DNA of 64,000 bases from Favolaschia claudopus (lineage: Eukaryota; Basidiomycota; Agaricomycetes; Agaricales; Mycenaceae): the NCBI GenBank assembly GCA_037176885.1, contig JAWWNJ010000009.1, positions 2,728,001-2,792,000 of the forward strand, in the 5' to 3' direction. The notes under the pieces were generated by a model that saw only the letters and a list, made by a program, of their open reading frames with translations, ran no database searches and was not told the origin of the DNA. Of this stretch, positions 34,901-47,062 are shown piece by piece; positions within the stretch are counted from its first letter, which is position 1; every line of letters begins with the position of its first letter. The translations under genes and the position numbers were made by a program.

Positions 34901-37862
34901 GAGACCTGAATCGACGTATGATTCAACAGTGTGCAAATACGTTAAGTCGTGAACAAGAGCTAAGCGGCTCGGAAGTTGTTAGTTATCTCATGGGTTGGGG
35001 GGACCGTTTTCTATCCCACCAATTTGTACCCATATACTGGGACGAGGTTGCTGGAGCATTGCGACGTACATTCCCTTCTTTGCAGTGTAATGGGTGAGAT
35101 CACATTGTGAACAATTGCATTTATAGCTAATTTGAAACTGAAAAGGTTCATGCGACGTTTAGCCGAAGAGTTGGGTGAAACCGCACCAGCGAACGCTCAT
35201 GAGACACCTTATGTACGACATCCCGTTATCCGATACTTGAAATCGCTGTAACAAATGTCAGGATGCACCCGTACGTTTAACATTGGAGAAAAACGAGTTC
35301 ACCGTAAAGGATCAATTAAAAGAATATATGGATCGCGGTGAAGAACTAGAATCTATGAATTTTCTGGATTATCATGTCAATACCTACGATGGAAAATCAG
35401 GGACGGCTCGTCAAGGTAAACCCTCCGAGATCGAGGACGATCAGGAACGGCGAATTGGACGCGAAACCACACATAGTCGTGCAGGTCGCCCGCCAAATCG
35501 GCGTGTACCGTATCGCCAAGAGGCAAATCGGAAAGGATGTCGTGTTTTTCGAAGCGAAGGCAGCGAAACACTTCCACAATTCATTGGCAAATGGTTCCCG
35601 TCTAAAGATGACGTCGAATACTACTGTGCCAACATACTTGCCCTTTTAAAACCTTGGCGAAAACTTGTTGATTTGCCTGCTCCTGATGATTCATTTACCC
35701 TGGCATTCGACGCTTTTATGGCAGAAGCATCTCCAGCGCAAAAGAGGATTGTAGAAAACATTGATTATTTCTACGAATGCTCTGCAGCGGCGAAGAAAAC
35801 GCAGGGTCCACCATTGGAGATGTTATCCGGAACGGCGGATCTCAACGACCATTCTGTTCGAGATCCAGGGGCTGATTCGAATGAATATATCGAAGCCCAA
35901 ATCACAGAAGCGGATATCGAGATAGCGAGAAATGAGCGATACCCTTTCCGTGAGTTCCTATACGGTGAAGGTGCAATGTCTGTTGCATCAGCACTCGGGA
36001 TTTTCGAAGTTGACACAACGTCTCCGGTGCCAATCAAGCCTTCTTTGCAAGCAACCTGGGAACAAACCATTCAGTTTGCTGAATGGGGTGAGAAATTAAA
36101 AGATTTGTCAAAGGCGAACGCGCTTTTGCCCAGTAACCTGGTTACTTTGTTCGAAAACAACGCTGCTGTCTTGGAGGCGGATCCTATACCGGTACCAGAA
36201 GCAGTTCAGGTAGCCTCGGAACAACGCACCGGACTGAAAATACGTTCCCCCAAACAACAAGCTACATTGAACATGCTAAATGAAGAACAAAGGCGGGCGC
36301 ATGATATAATCGAAGACCATCTCAGAAAGACAATCGAGGGAAAAAATCCAGAACAGTTGCTGATGATTGTGCGAGGTGAAGGAGGAACAGGGAAAACTGT
36401 TTTGTTGAATGCAATCGCCGACACGTTCGAGTTTCACGACGTATCGAAGTGGTTGGCAAAGACTGCTACAACAGGTGTTGCTGCTAGTCTGGTTGGAGGT
36501 GTAACAGTGCATAATTGGGCTGCAATTCCACTCATCTCCAAAGACACTCCTGACTGGTTCAAGCAAACATCTGTGGACTCGATAGCAAAACGCAAGAAAA
36601 ACATATTACCCGCACGATACGTCAATGTAGACGAGTGTTCAATGATGACGAAAAAAGTTTTGGCCCAGCTGTCTCAAATTATTGGTGCGGTGCGGGGATC
36701 CGAAGGTTTAGGTGATTCTACAATCCCTTTTGGAGGCATGAATATGATCTTGGTTGGCGACTTTCACCAGTTTCCTCCCGTCGGTGACGCTACGAATGCA
36801 TTGTATTGTCCGGTTAATGCAAGAACGCAAAATCAGATTGGTGCCGCACTTTACAGACAGTTCACAACTGTTGTTACATTGACCCAACAAATTCGTATTG
36901 TTGACGAGCGATGGAGGCAGTTCCTTTGCCGCTTGCGTACCGGTTCTTGCACCGGTGACGATTTAGATATTCTCAACACTCTTCTTGTTTCTCATCCTAG
37001 TTGCCAACTACCCAGTCCACAAGGGCAAGGGTGGTCATCTGCCGTTCTTGTCACACCACGCCACAGCGCTCGAATTCGCTGGAACACAGCTTCAATCATG
37101 AAGCACTGTGCAACTACAGGCAATCAGCTTTATATTTCACAGGCTGAAGACACACTGGGTCGGAAAGAGGAACAACTGGATTTATTGCAGAGAATCATCG
37201 TGGCCGGAATGCCCATCAAGAAGACCGCCAAGTTGGCGGAGAGGGTCGAGTTAGCGGTGGGAATGAGAGCAATGGTTCTCATAAACATCGCCACAGAGGC
37301 TGATCTAGCTAATGGGACGCGAGGGGAAGTCATCAAGATCATGCTCGATCCTCGAGAACCAAGTGAACCCGAGTATCAAGAAGAAACTGGGGGCATTATT
37401 CTTCACTACCCTCCTGTATTAGTACTGTTCAAGCCGGACGATAGCAACTGCCCTTCCTTTGAAGGTTTGCCTTCCGGCGTATTGCCAATCGTCCCAGTCA
37501 GATTTGGTTTCGGGATTCAAGCGAATGGCAAGAATTCGACGGTGTACAGACGTCAGCTAGCTATGACGCCAGCCTATGCATTTACAGATTATAAATCGCA
37601 GGGGCAAACGATCCACCACGTTTTCATTGATCTTGAAAAGCCGCCGTCCGGGAAATTAACACCCTTCAGTGCCTATGTGGCGCTTTCACGCAGTCGAGGT
37701 AGAGACAACATTCGATTGTTGCGTGGTTTTGATCCAGAACTATTCACAACGCATCCAAGTCTTGATTTGGAAACCGAAGATGCTAGGTTGGACGCGTTAA
37801 CCCTAGAAACAAAACGCATATTTTGTGAACAGCGGGCTTGTCCGGTGAGGACGGACTCATAA
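31952..37862 (+). CDS. Helitron Rep-helicase transposase
   Basis: Six exons (31952-32286, 32340-33178, 33228-33287, 33341-35093, 35146-35212, 35262-37862) give 1884 residues with no stop or frameshift. The N-terminal region has a short zinc-finger-like, DUF6570-like part. The Helitron replication-initiator domain (about residues 440-900) includes HLLGCFPVLFPYGQGG, the HUH metal motif in GSLHLHILFWM (near residue 730) and paired tyrosines in FYISMYIAKK (near 897 and 901), which nick and hold DNA. A linker (FIGKWF...ALLKPWR) is followed by a PIF1-type helicase with Walker A GEGGTGKT (near 1390), Walker B region VNVDECSM, motif III ILVGDFHQFPPV, and the C-terminal TDYKSQGQTIHHVFID and YVALSRSRGRDNI. 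All key residues are present, so the enzyme could be active. It mediates rolling-circle transposition. Confidence 0.92.
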
Positions 37863-38561
37863 TCTTTTTAATCCGTTGATCACGCACCAAGGTATTTTTT
37901 CCCTCCTTTTTATACGTCCCGTTACTAACCTCACGCCAGTTCCAACTTGAACATCCAAGTTTCGGGTGTAGATTCAAAGCAAATTGGTTCCTTTGCAGTG
38001 TATATCACACCCCCTCTAAATATAATAAACAAGAACCTTGTGTCAATTTGTCTGAAAACCGAAAAGAGAGACTGTTTAAGATGGAGGACGCAGGCCGTTT
38101 CTGACGTGATGTAATTTCGGTAAATTCAAAATGTTATTGAATGCTAGAGAAAATGCTGTCTCGGACAATAAATGTTATTACCGTCCAATGAAGCACAGAA
38201 CCACTGTGGCAGGGTGTCGGGCTGGGATAAGACATCTAATAGTCGCGCATAGTGCCAGGGAGCACGTTTTGGCGCGCAACGAAGGCGGCTGAGCGGGAAA
38301 AAAGATACCCCCACTCTGAATATTTGTAGGATAGAATGGCTATGCCATCTAACTATGCCTTTCATATGTGGTCGTTAGTTGTGAAGGGCTTGCGAGATGA
38401 AGGAGAGAAAAAGGTAGTTAATGGTTGCAAATAACGTTGATTTGTATGTTATTGGTGATTAACGTGCGTTTGCGGGATTAACTCACACGCTGCATTGGGC
38501 GTGAGAAACAGGCTTGAGTCTGGCAACACTGCCACGGTGCCACTATCAAGCCACTCCCATC
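37863..38561. other. Spacer between Helitron and first BTB gene
   Basis: No open frame with a recognisable product. From about 38379 the sequence matches 47063 onward, upstream of the second BTB gene, so the duplicated block begins here and includes the BTB promoter and 5' leader. Before that point the two loci do not align by eye. Confidence 0.5.
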
Positions 38562-39640
38562 ATGTCTGCCGACAATTTACTTCCAGCAAAACGTCAACGT
38601 GTAGAAAACGCGCCCACAACGCGCTCAGAAATTTGGATGGACGACGGAAATGTTGTCGTACAAGCCAAAAAGATCCTCTTTCGCGTGCACTGGAGCGTGC
38701 TCGCAATGCACTCCTCTGTCTTCCATGCTTTGCGCGATCTACCCCAACCCACAGACCAACCAACGGTTGAAGAGTGTCCGGTTGTTGAACTTGCAGATGA
38801 TCCTGATGATGTGCATTGTTTACTACAAGCTCTTTATAAGCCGTTGGTCTATCATATTTCTATGCTCTCTTGCTAACTCTATGCGTTATAGGACGTTTCT
38901 AGCGCAGGACAAAATTTCTTTTTCCGCACTCTCAGCTCTTTTGCGCATGGGGCGCAAATACGACCTTCCGGACTTGTCCGACTCCGCAGTAAAGCGTCTC
39001 ACCTCTATATTCCCATCGACCTTCGAGGACTTTGAAACCGAGCCAGGCTACAGAACTATCGAACATCAAAGCGGCATAGAATTCGACATAATCGAGTTGG
39101 CCAGAGAATACAATATTATGACAATATTGCCTGCTGTCTTTTATTGCATTGTTAGGCCACAATTCGTCTTGGTGAGTAATCAAAAAAGGTGCACATATGG
39201 CAAATGTACTCAATTGATTATTAGCCTAAGCTTTGCCAAGGGGAGGAAAGGCCCAACGGCACTATTGCCCAACTTTCTAGACAGGAATTGACTCGATGTG
39301 TTGTTGCACGAGAAAAACTTTTGGGAGAACAATTTCGACAGGGGCGCACTTTTGGGTGGGTGCGAAAGTGGCCTTACCCAAACTGCTCTGCAGGGAGCAC
39401 ATGTCACAAGTATCGTTCTTTGCTTCAAAGCAGTTTCATGGACCTGGCATATATTGGTGCCTTTGCCCAACCCAGAGACATAGCGGAATTTGAGTTTTGC
39501 ACCACTTGTCTAGGGCACATTGAGGAATCCATGGCTGCTGGACGGAAGATGATGTGGGAAATGCTTCCTGGGTTTTTTGATCTCGCTGGCTGGGATGAAC
39601 TGAAGAATGATGTATAACAATATTTTTGCTTGGGCTCAAA
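38379..39640 (+). repeat. Duplicated BTB block, copy 1
   Basis: This block and 47063-48320 are long direct repeats about 8.7 kb apart. Similarity starts near GTGAAGGGCTTG/GTGAAAGCTTTA and runs through the leader, the three exons and both introns to just past the stop codon. Identity looks well above 85 percent in exons; intron positions are identical. Confidence 0.85.
38562..39617 (+). CDS. BTB/POZ domain protein, copy 1
   Basis: Three exons (38562-38842, 38892-39171, 39225-39617) give 317 residues. The protein begins MSADNLLPAKRQRVENAPT. The BTB fold follows: EIWMDDGNVVVQAKKILFRVH, HSSVFHALRDLPQP, VVELADDPDDVHCLLQALY, an intron, then FSALSALLRMGRKYDLPDL and the tail helices up to MLPGFFDLAGWDEL. 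BTB proteins of this mushroom group form dimers and may act as Cullin-3 ligase adaptors; no extra domain is seen. Start chosen at the first ATG that precedes the basic KRQR patch and is conserved in copy 2. The first intron has an unusual GTTGGT donor, also shared by copy 2. It lies directly after the Helitron. Confidence 0.85.
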
Positions 39641-39834
39641 ATTATTTGTATGGTGCTAGGTCAACTGAAAGTACAAAGATTTCCTGTGCCTTTTCTGCAA
39701 TTTAACAAATATTTCAAATTTGTTGCTCATTTTTGAACGTGTTAACTACCGAGTATGCTAGCATACATGAATACATGATCTTAATTCTGAGCTCATACTT
39801 CATGATCTAACATGGGGTTGAATAGACGAACCAA

Positions 39835-40503
39835 ATGCCTGTGGTGTTTGCTACCATTCTTATTGAAAGCGTCGCGTTCCCAATTTCTTGCCAAATCCCA
39901 ATCCAAGAAACAATCATGATCATCCTCGCAACATCCATCGCTTTCCAAACACTCCAAGCCCTTGTCTATCTTCACGACCCCGCCAGAAACATTGCCCATC
40001 GTGACATCAAACCCTCGAACATTCTCCTCGAGACCGACGGTCGGGTTGTCATTATCGACTTTTGAGTCGCTTGGGACGGCGCTGGAAGCGCTGAAGGCGA
40101 TCTCTGGCCAGAGAACCCCGACCGATTGTATTTCAAAGTACGCACAGGGTATGCTAACTCTCTTCATGCTGCTCATACCCGTTGAAATAAATCCTATCAT
40201 AGGGCTTACCGCCCCCCAGAACTCCTCTTCGGAGCCCGCGCATACAACGCACCCGCCATAGACACGTGGAGCTTCGCAGCCGTGCTTGCAGAGATGTTTT
40301 GTACCGAGGCTCTGCTCCGACGACGGCAACGACGCAGAGCAACCGATACACTACGCGCAGGCCGGGGAGGCCCCATTCGTGGTCCCCTCTGAATTACGCA
40401 TCGGGCAACCGGACATGTATTGGGTCAGAGACACGCTATTCAACGGCGGAGGTGGTGAAATAGGGCTCGCGTGGAGCATCTTCAAAATCCATGAAGACTC
40501 AGG
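39835..40503 (+). pseudogene. CDK-like protein kinase fragment with stop in DFG
   Basis: The kinase homology begins near 39940 with ALVYLHDPARNIAHRDIKPSNILLE, the catalytic loop of a CDK-type kinase, and runs to VVIIDF. The next codon, the glycine of the DFG motif, is TGA (40063-40065), after which VAWDGAG continues in the same frame. An intron (GTATGC to ATCATAG, about 40149-40201) leads to AYRPPELLFGARAYNAPAID, the activation-segment end. After a frame change near 40300 comes VRDTLFNGGGGEIGLAWSIFKIH. Homology ends abruptly near 40490, where the ABCA transporter fragment starts on the other strand. The N-lobe and C-terminal end are missing. It resembles the mushroom CDK-activating-kinase-like family. 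Inactive. Confidence 0.7.
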
Positions 40504-43500
40504 CCATTGTTCTTCTCGATAGGCACTTCGAAGCGCGTGGCGACATCGTTCGCCATTCGGGCGCCAGGAATCGAAGACATGAGCGTCTGCGCTCAGGTAA
40601 CGTCTTCGCGACTTCGGCAGGCGAAATGTACCTCATATGTGGTATCGCGAGCAGAAAGGGACTCGGTGGTGCTGATAGCAAGCAACTGCACGGCCAGGAT
40701 ACCAATCTTGTTTGCTAGCGCACTGGCCTCCTCCATAGCGTGTGTTGTGATGACAAACACCTTGCCGACTGCCACAGCTCGGAGAGTACGCCACATCTCT
40801 CTCTTCTTCTTAGCATCGATGCCGGTAGAGAACTCGTCGATGAGGACCACTGATGGGTTGCCCATCAATGCCATGGCGAGGGACAGTTTCGTCTGGTTTC
40901 CTGCGGAAAGCTTGCTAGCAAGACGATCGGCATAGAGATGTAAGTCAGTAGCCAACATGAGCAATTCCACGCTGCTCTTGAGATCCTCGGAACGGAGACC
41001 TTTGAGGCGCCCATAGACGATGAGCTGTTCACGGACGGTCAGTTGCGAGTCGATGGTGGAGAACTGAGGGCATACATACACCCAGGGACGCTCGAGCGGT
41101 ACGCGGGTGTGTCACCACCGAGGTGCCTTCAATGAACACATCTCCGAGCTCAGGAATGACATCGCCACCTCAAGTCATACGTCATCAGTGCGCGATAAGG
41201 ACGTATGTTAACAACAAGACTCACGAATAACATTGAAAGTCGTGGTTTTGCCAGCACCGTTTGCGCCGAGCAAACAAAATATAGTGTCCGGAGAGGCTCC
41301 GAAGCTGACGTTGTCGACGACCGTGTTCGAGCCAAAGCGGTCAGTGACATGCATAACGCGAAGTGGGTCAGTGGACTCTGCAGCGAACTCTGCTTCCAAC
41401 GCGACATCTTGTTTCACAGGTTTGTCTGCGTTTGCGGCGGAGACCTTGTTCGCTTGACGGTACTTCCTAGGCAGGAGAGAACCGGAATCCACCCAAACCA
41501 CCACGGCAAGCAGGACCAGGGAATAGACGATGAGGTATACGATAGGACCGCCGTACCGCTTTATTGATCCCATCCAAGAGGAGGAAATGGCCGATGTGTC
41601 ACCATTGCAGAGAAGGGAGAATAAGTTGGCCGAGACTAGTCCTGCTCTCGTCTATGTGCGCTGTTATTCATAGATTGAAAAACGGACGTTCAAAGTACTC
41701 ACCACACTGGCGACTGGAGACAGGATTGACAGCGTAAAGTGGATGATGGTGATTAGTCGATCAGCATCAGAAGATTTGGCGTACGTGAGGGTGAGTAGGT
41801 AGCCAGCAATGTACAACTGCACAGCGTGTGAGCAAGAAGATCAGTCAAAGTGAATAAACAAGCCTACCACAAACATTATAATCTGATAACCAGCCACAGC
41901 AGCGAAGGCGGCGAGCGGGGAGCTCACGATTAGCGAAACCATATATGCGAACAAGGTTCCGGCGATCGCATACAACACAATCACTAGCCACTGAAAGCAT
42001 AGACGTCAGGGGAGATACATGGCGCTTGCGCAAGAACGACGTACGAAAAAACCAAGACCATGGAACTGGTTCGACGCGGCAGCAAAGACAATAATGACGA
42101 TTGTGGCCATTATGACGGTGAAAATCGAGTCAAATGCGAGATCTCGCAACCACATGCCGACGGGGTTGTGAAGCCCGTTGCTGAATTGCATAGCTTGCAC
42201 GGAAGACCTTCTTTCCTTCGACACGTACAGGGCAAAGAAGGCCCGATACAATGCCTGTGGAGCAGAATGTGTGCGCAACAAGTAAGCTACTTCACGAAAA
42301 ACGCACCATCACGGCGCAGAAGAACGCGATCCACTTGAGTGTGACGAGGGTCCCGGCTGTCAAGACATATAGTCAGTCATGGGAAAGAATCGAGCGTTAT
42401 AGGCCTACCGTCAACCGGAGGAAAAGATTCATACAAGGGCAAGATCAGCGATGGCACAGGGCTGGCACGGCCAGAGGAATTGAGGGCATGATTCAACAAA
42501 ACATTGTCGGCCAAATTGAGCATCGTCAACGACAGGAATCTCGGAGCTGATGCCTCCCAAGCCATAAGCATGTTCCCCGACGCTGCGTCGAAAGACAGTC
42601 CACGAGTCGGTATTGTTAGGAAGTTCTGCAAAATGGTTCGAACAAACGTGGCGTTGTCAGCTACATCTGTCGAAGAAAAGGGTGACAATCCAGTTATATT
42701 GCTTAGGTCCCCTCCGCCTGGTATAGTTGAATTGGTTGTGTTGGCCAGGCCACTGAGAGCGGCCAGGTTGACGAAACTATCGAGGAGTCCGGGCGGAGAT
42801 TCCATGACGGTGGACGGCACATCGAGGAGCGCGAATATCGGTGATAGCGGTGGGAAGAGCGGGAAAAACGTCGCAGGAAGGTCTAAGGTCTTCACGCAGG
42901 ATTGCGGCCGTCCGGAGATGAAGATAAGGGGGATCGTCGAGCCTGCGATTGCGATGATCACTGCAAGGATAGGCGGCAACCAGCTGCGGCGAACAATGAG
43001 AGCTCTCTTGTAGAAGATGGTCAAAGCCTTTTGGAAAGGGCTCGTCGCACGACCAGTTGCCAAATTCAGCGCCATGGGTTTCGCTTCGTCGACCGACGCT
43101 GAACTCTGGGTTAGACTCTTCTCTGCCTCCGCAAGACCGTCTGTGCTATCCCGATTTTCGTTCGATTCCTCTTTTCTCATCAAGTCGAGGAAGATCTCCT
43201 CGATGGAGGTCCCCAGCACGTCATACGATACAACATGGAACTTCTCGAATTCTTGATCAAGCATCTGCAGAGCCTGGTCCACGACGACTGGGTCTTTGGA
43301 CTTGAGGTGGAACAAAGGCTGGTGAGGAGATGCCAGGGACATTGTGCATGCGGCGCGATTGAGCGAATACGGTGAAGCAATGCATTTGGAGGTTCTCTCT
43401 TTTCCGTGCTGCTCGTAAGCGGGAGGGACACTTGAACAGTATAGCCCTCGCCCAGGTCGCGCTTGAGAGCCACCGATGATCCTGACACTACTAATTTGCC

Positions 43501-45886
43501 TGGCACTGCGAGGATCGTTATGTTGTCGGCCAACACGTCGGCCTGCATTGGAATCAGAGAGTTGCTACATGCTTTGGGTGAGTACTTACTTCGTCCAAGA
43601 AGTGGCTGGTGAACACGATCTAATGTAAACAGCGTCAAACTTGCTAATGAGCCGATACTGTGTACACATACCGTTCGGTTGTTTCGAACCCCGATAAGAG
43701 TTGTCCACAAGGGTCGACGCGAAAGTGGATCTACGCCGGATGTACACTGGACAAAAAGTCAGCTCTCTCTTTCCAATGAGGTTCGCACACGATTCGTACC
43801 TCATCGACCAACACAACTGTTTTCAAAGTCAGTGCGCTGAATCAAAACAAGACAACAAACGACACACTCTTCGAACCCCAACCAACCAAATCGCCAGCTG
43901 CAACTTCTGTTTCTGGCCCCCAGACAGCGTACTCGCATTTGCACGAATCTTAGTCTGCAGATCGCAATCCCGAAGCAACTGCTCCAAATCCTCGTCCGCC
44001 GTAGAATTCTTCGACCACTTGACCGCCCGCACACGCGAGGCGACTGCATACAGGTCAACTCTGGAATCAATACATTTTTCTGAGGAACAGTCCCGACTGG
44101 GCCACGCGGCGGTTTGCGTAATCCGCCCTCGAAGACGACATCGCCGCGCGAACGGCCAGTAAGGCCACTGAGGACGGAGAGCGTTGTGGATTTTCCGGCG
44201 CTGGAAATGTCACGTCCATGTGCGTGAGAGATTTGTGAAGGAAGACAACGACTGACGCGTTGGATCCGAGCAAGACGAATATACCCGACCGGGGGATATC
44301 GAGTGTGAGGTCAGATACAGCCGTGACGTTCCTGTCTTTGCGGTTCGGCATGGAGGTGCTGAACGTCTTGCCGAGGCCTTGAATGGACACGGCGACGTCG
44401 GGCAGAATATTCAGTGCTTCATGTTTGCGCCGCGGGCCCCAGCACTTCCATCACTTCGAAGAGGATGCGGGATCACGACCGTCGTAGAGTCGTCGCTCCA
44501 AGAAGCATGCCAAGTACGGCCAGAGGAATACGTCGATGTAGACACGATTCGACATTGCAACGGAGGGGAAATTGTATCACTTACAAGCCCGGCGATGATT
44601 ATCGCGAGGAGCAGCATATCACGATCAGGGTCCGCTTTCAGAGCGTCGGTAGCGAAAGCGTGGTTTTTGTATCCGTCCATGGCCCGATTGCCGAAAACAT
44701 AGAAAGCAGTCGGAAAGATTATGGTGAAGACGAAACCCCCACCAGTGCCAACTACAGCAACTCTTCAATGAGCGAACTCAAGGGCACAGAGCTATATACA
44801 TACCTTTTCCGTGCTGTATTTATCAATGCTATGATCGCGAACAATGTAGAAAGGAACGTCGACGCGACTGCCGCAAGTTGAGGACTCTTCCCAAACGGCG
44901 CAGCGATGAAAAACGACCAGCTCGCGAGCGTCAGGCCGAAGAGGATGTGCACCACCAGAATGAGCAAGACGTTGGTCTCCACCCAGATCTGCGACCGCCA
45001 GACGAAGAAGACGATGATCCAGGCGGGGAGATAGATGACACTGTAGGTGATGTGCCAAGACGCAATGCGCGCGGAGTCGAGCAGGCCCATGGCTTTCATG
45101 TGGGCGGTGACTTGGCTCGCTCGTTCTACTGCGACTGCGCCGGGGCGCTGGTACGCGATGCCGATGTAGCATATGAACCTAAAAAAGGGTCTTTGGTACA
45201 GGCGGAAAAAGAAACGTGCTACGCAGAATGCGATGACCAGCAACTCTCGGATGCCACGAATGAAGCCTGTATATATATTAGTAGGGGGAGGGGAACGATA
45301 ACAGAGACACACTGACTCGAGTCCGCGTGTCCTGCTCCTCATTCGTCTTGTTCGTAAACGGCCACTCAAAGGGCGCGGGGAAGGTGACGCCCGTCCGCAG
45401 TTCGATGATAGCCTGCCGAACCAAGTTAGCCAGGCACGAAAGAACCAAAAAAGAAAATGCACACCTGATCCACAGCCCACTGCAGCGACAGAACTCTAGT
45501 CTCCAAGTCACTCGTATGGTGCACAACGTAGATGTGAAAGAGGCGCGAGTCCGCGAGAATAGTGTAATTGACCGGGCTAGTGACGTTTGCAGGGATATCG
45601 TAGAAAACTAATCCGGCGTTGCATTCAGAGAAGCCATTGAAGTTTTGAGGGCATTCAAAAGGAAGTTGGGCCGCAGTGGGTACTTGTCTTACCGCACTGT
45701 GTTGAGAAGCTGAGAAACCGCTGGTTATACGAGCCATGATGTCCGTTGGAGACGGTTGGCTGGTGCCGTCGGTCGCGTCGGCCCATACCAAAGTTTCTGC
45801 CCTTTGAAACTGTTGCTGCAGAGAGTGAATCGGGACTGGATCTCCTATTCCATACTGCAAACTGTCGGCTTGATAACGCGTTCAAT
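40504..45886 (-). pseudogene. ABCA-type ABC transporter, truncated at both ends
   Basis: Reading leftwards, the order is extracellular/TM region (VWADATDGTSQPSP, AIIELRTGVTFPAPFEW), TMD1 (SQVTAHMKAMGLLDSARI, LASWSFFIAAPFGKSPQL), NBD1, linker, TMD2 and NBD2. The NBD1 Walker A is split by an intron (GSNA/AGKSTT, about 44260-44203); NBD1 also shows LSGGQKQKLQLA. A regulatory-type linker reads TSIEEIFLDLMRKEE. NBD2 has LLGANGAGKTTTFN (about 41270), LSAGNQTKLSLAMAL and VVLIDEFSTGIDA (about 40840). ABCA proteins move lipids across membranes. Damage: the first transmembrane segment is missing, there are frame problems near 44060 and 43345, a TGA sits at 40593-40595, and the C-terminal end is cut at about 40500 against a kinase fragment. 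About 12 introns are otherwise well formed, so the loss is recent. Confidence 0.8.
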
Positions 45887-46059
45887 CGACGTGCACACTG
45901 ACATTATTAGGTTTGATCAAGAAACTAAAGACAAAATGAGATTTCTAGGTTGGATTCAACAAGCGCGAGATGCACCGTTTGGCTACTGCAAGAAACACGC
46001 CATAAGCGACCGGAAAAAGGAAGCAGCAAAAAAAATTGAGCTGAACAACAGGCACCAGC

Positions 46060-47038
46060 CTTGCCTGAGCTTCTTGCGACAGTTGTTTAGCGGATGGAAG
46101 GATCTGGAACAGCGCAATCAGCATGTCAGAAACTGCTGAATAAAATGCTTGGAGAAAGAACTTACTCTTCTCAAGAAACCGGTCATTTGCTGCTTGGGAT
46201 TCCTCTAGTTCGCACTTCGGTATGTTTTCAAACTCTCGATTTCAGTGAACACGGCAGTATGCGGGAGTTGGAAGACGACAAAAACGAAGAAGATCTTGAG
46301 GAGCAACGCGGTGGTCGAAGAGTCACAAGCGACTCGTGCTTTCAAAGGTACGGGGAGAGAAATCCAACGAAAAAAAAATTTGACTAGTCAATAGGTACGA
46401 AGCGGCCGGGAACTATGGGTAATCCTTCTCTGCAACAAGTGTTTCAGCAATATTCTTGGAGAAGAAATTAATGGCGGAAACAACACAGAAGCAATGTCGT
46501 TCTACGTGTTTTTCTTCGCTACTCACCGAATCCCGAAAACGACCACTACGACAAGTATTGTCGTGTTAAGGTGATGCTGCACCAATCTTTCCGAGATGTC
46601 GACCACCTTCAAATCCGTGACGGAGAAGAACGATTATGGCCGGAATTATTCGCCGAGTGTCGGGCTGAACAACATGATCATCCAATGGATTCCCTGCGAT
46701 CATGGGAGGATGAGAATTGGCCAGACGAGGAGGATGAAGAAGACGAGGAGATTGTCAATTCAGACGTCCTGGACATGACAGAGGAGGACTGGCAGATTTT
46801 CGCACGCGATCAATTGAATGCGGCTGTTCCCCAATTTGGCGTTAGCGACCTGGGCGTTCGTCCTCTTTACCCTACGTGGAATCCGGACGCTGCGCGAACG
46901 CGGTGGGAAAGCATTGCACAGATGGGGAGGTATCACGAACAACAGAAACGAGAAGCAGGTGCAGCTTTTGAAGATATCCCTGCGCACATCGACATCGACA
47001 CACTTGCTGCTGAACAGCGTGCCATATTCAACGGATGA
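46060..47038 (+). pseudogene. Fragment of a second Helitron transposase
   Basis: This is the middle of a Helitron Rep-helicase of a different subfamily from the intact one. The frame covering 46081-46387 reads PELLATVV, a TAG, then GTAQSACQKLLNKMLGERTY and LLLGIPLVRTS, the segment between the Rep tyrosines and the helicase. After a frame change the frame 46490-47038 gives YSPNPENDHYDKYCRVKVML, FRDVDHLQIRDGEE, AEQHDHPMDSLRSWEDENW and a DEEDEEDEEIV acidic run. It stops at 47036-47038 just before the helicase core would begin. Neither the HUH nor the Walker motifs are present, so it is only a piece of about 1 kb. It abuts the ABCA 5' truncation on the left and the duplicated BTB block on the right. 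Confidence 0.8.
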
Positions 47039-47062
47039 GTTTCGGCATACAGAGCAATTCTT

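Larger units (their letters stand above)
31751..37862 (+). mobile_element. Autonomous-looking Helitron (ends unresolved)
   Basis: The minimum extent of a rolling-circle transposon, set by its complete Rep-helicase gene (31952-37862) and the upstream repeats. Helitrons normally begin with TC and end with CTRR preceded by a short hairpin, inserting between A and T; neither end could be placed with confidence by eye. A weak hairpin ATGGC-TAT-GCCAT followed by CTAA lies at about 38335-38355, upstream of the BTB gene, but it is not convincing. The element may be longer and may include the following BTB gene. Confidence 0.6.

Noticed and set aside
38335..38360. Hairpin followed by CTAA as a Helitron 3' end
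   Set aside because: The stem is only five pairs and the base after CTAA is C instead of the usual T, so the end was not called.
42504..43013. 169-codon plus-strand frame
   Set aside because: Antisense to the ABCA transmembrane and linker region.
44792..45172. His/Arg-rich minus-strand frame
   Set aside because: Out-of-frame reading of the ABCA TMD1 exon.
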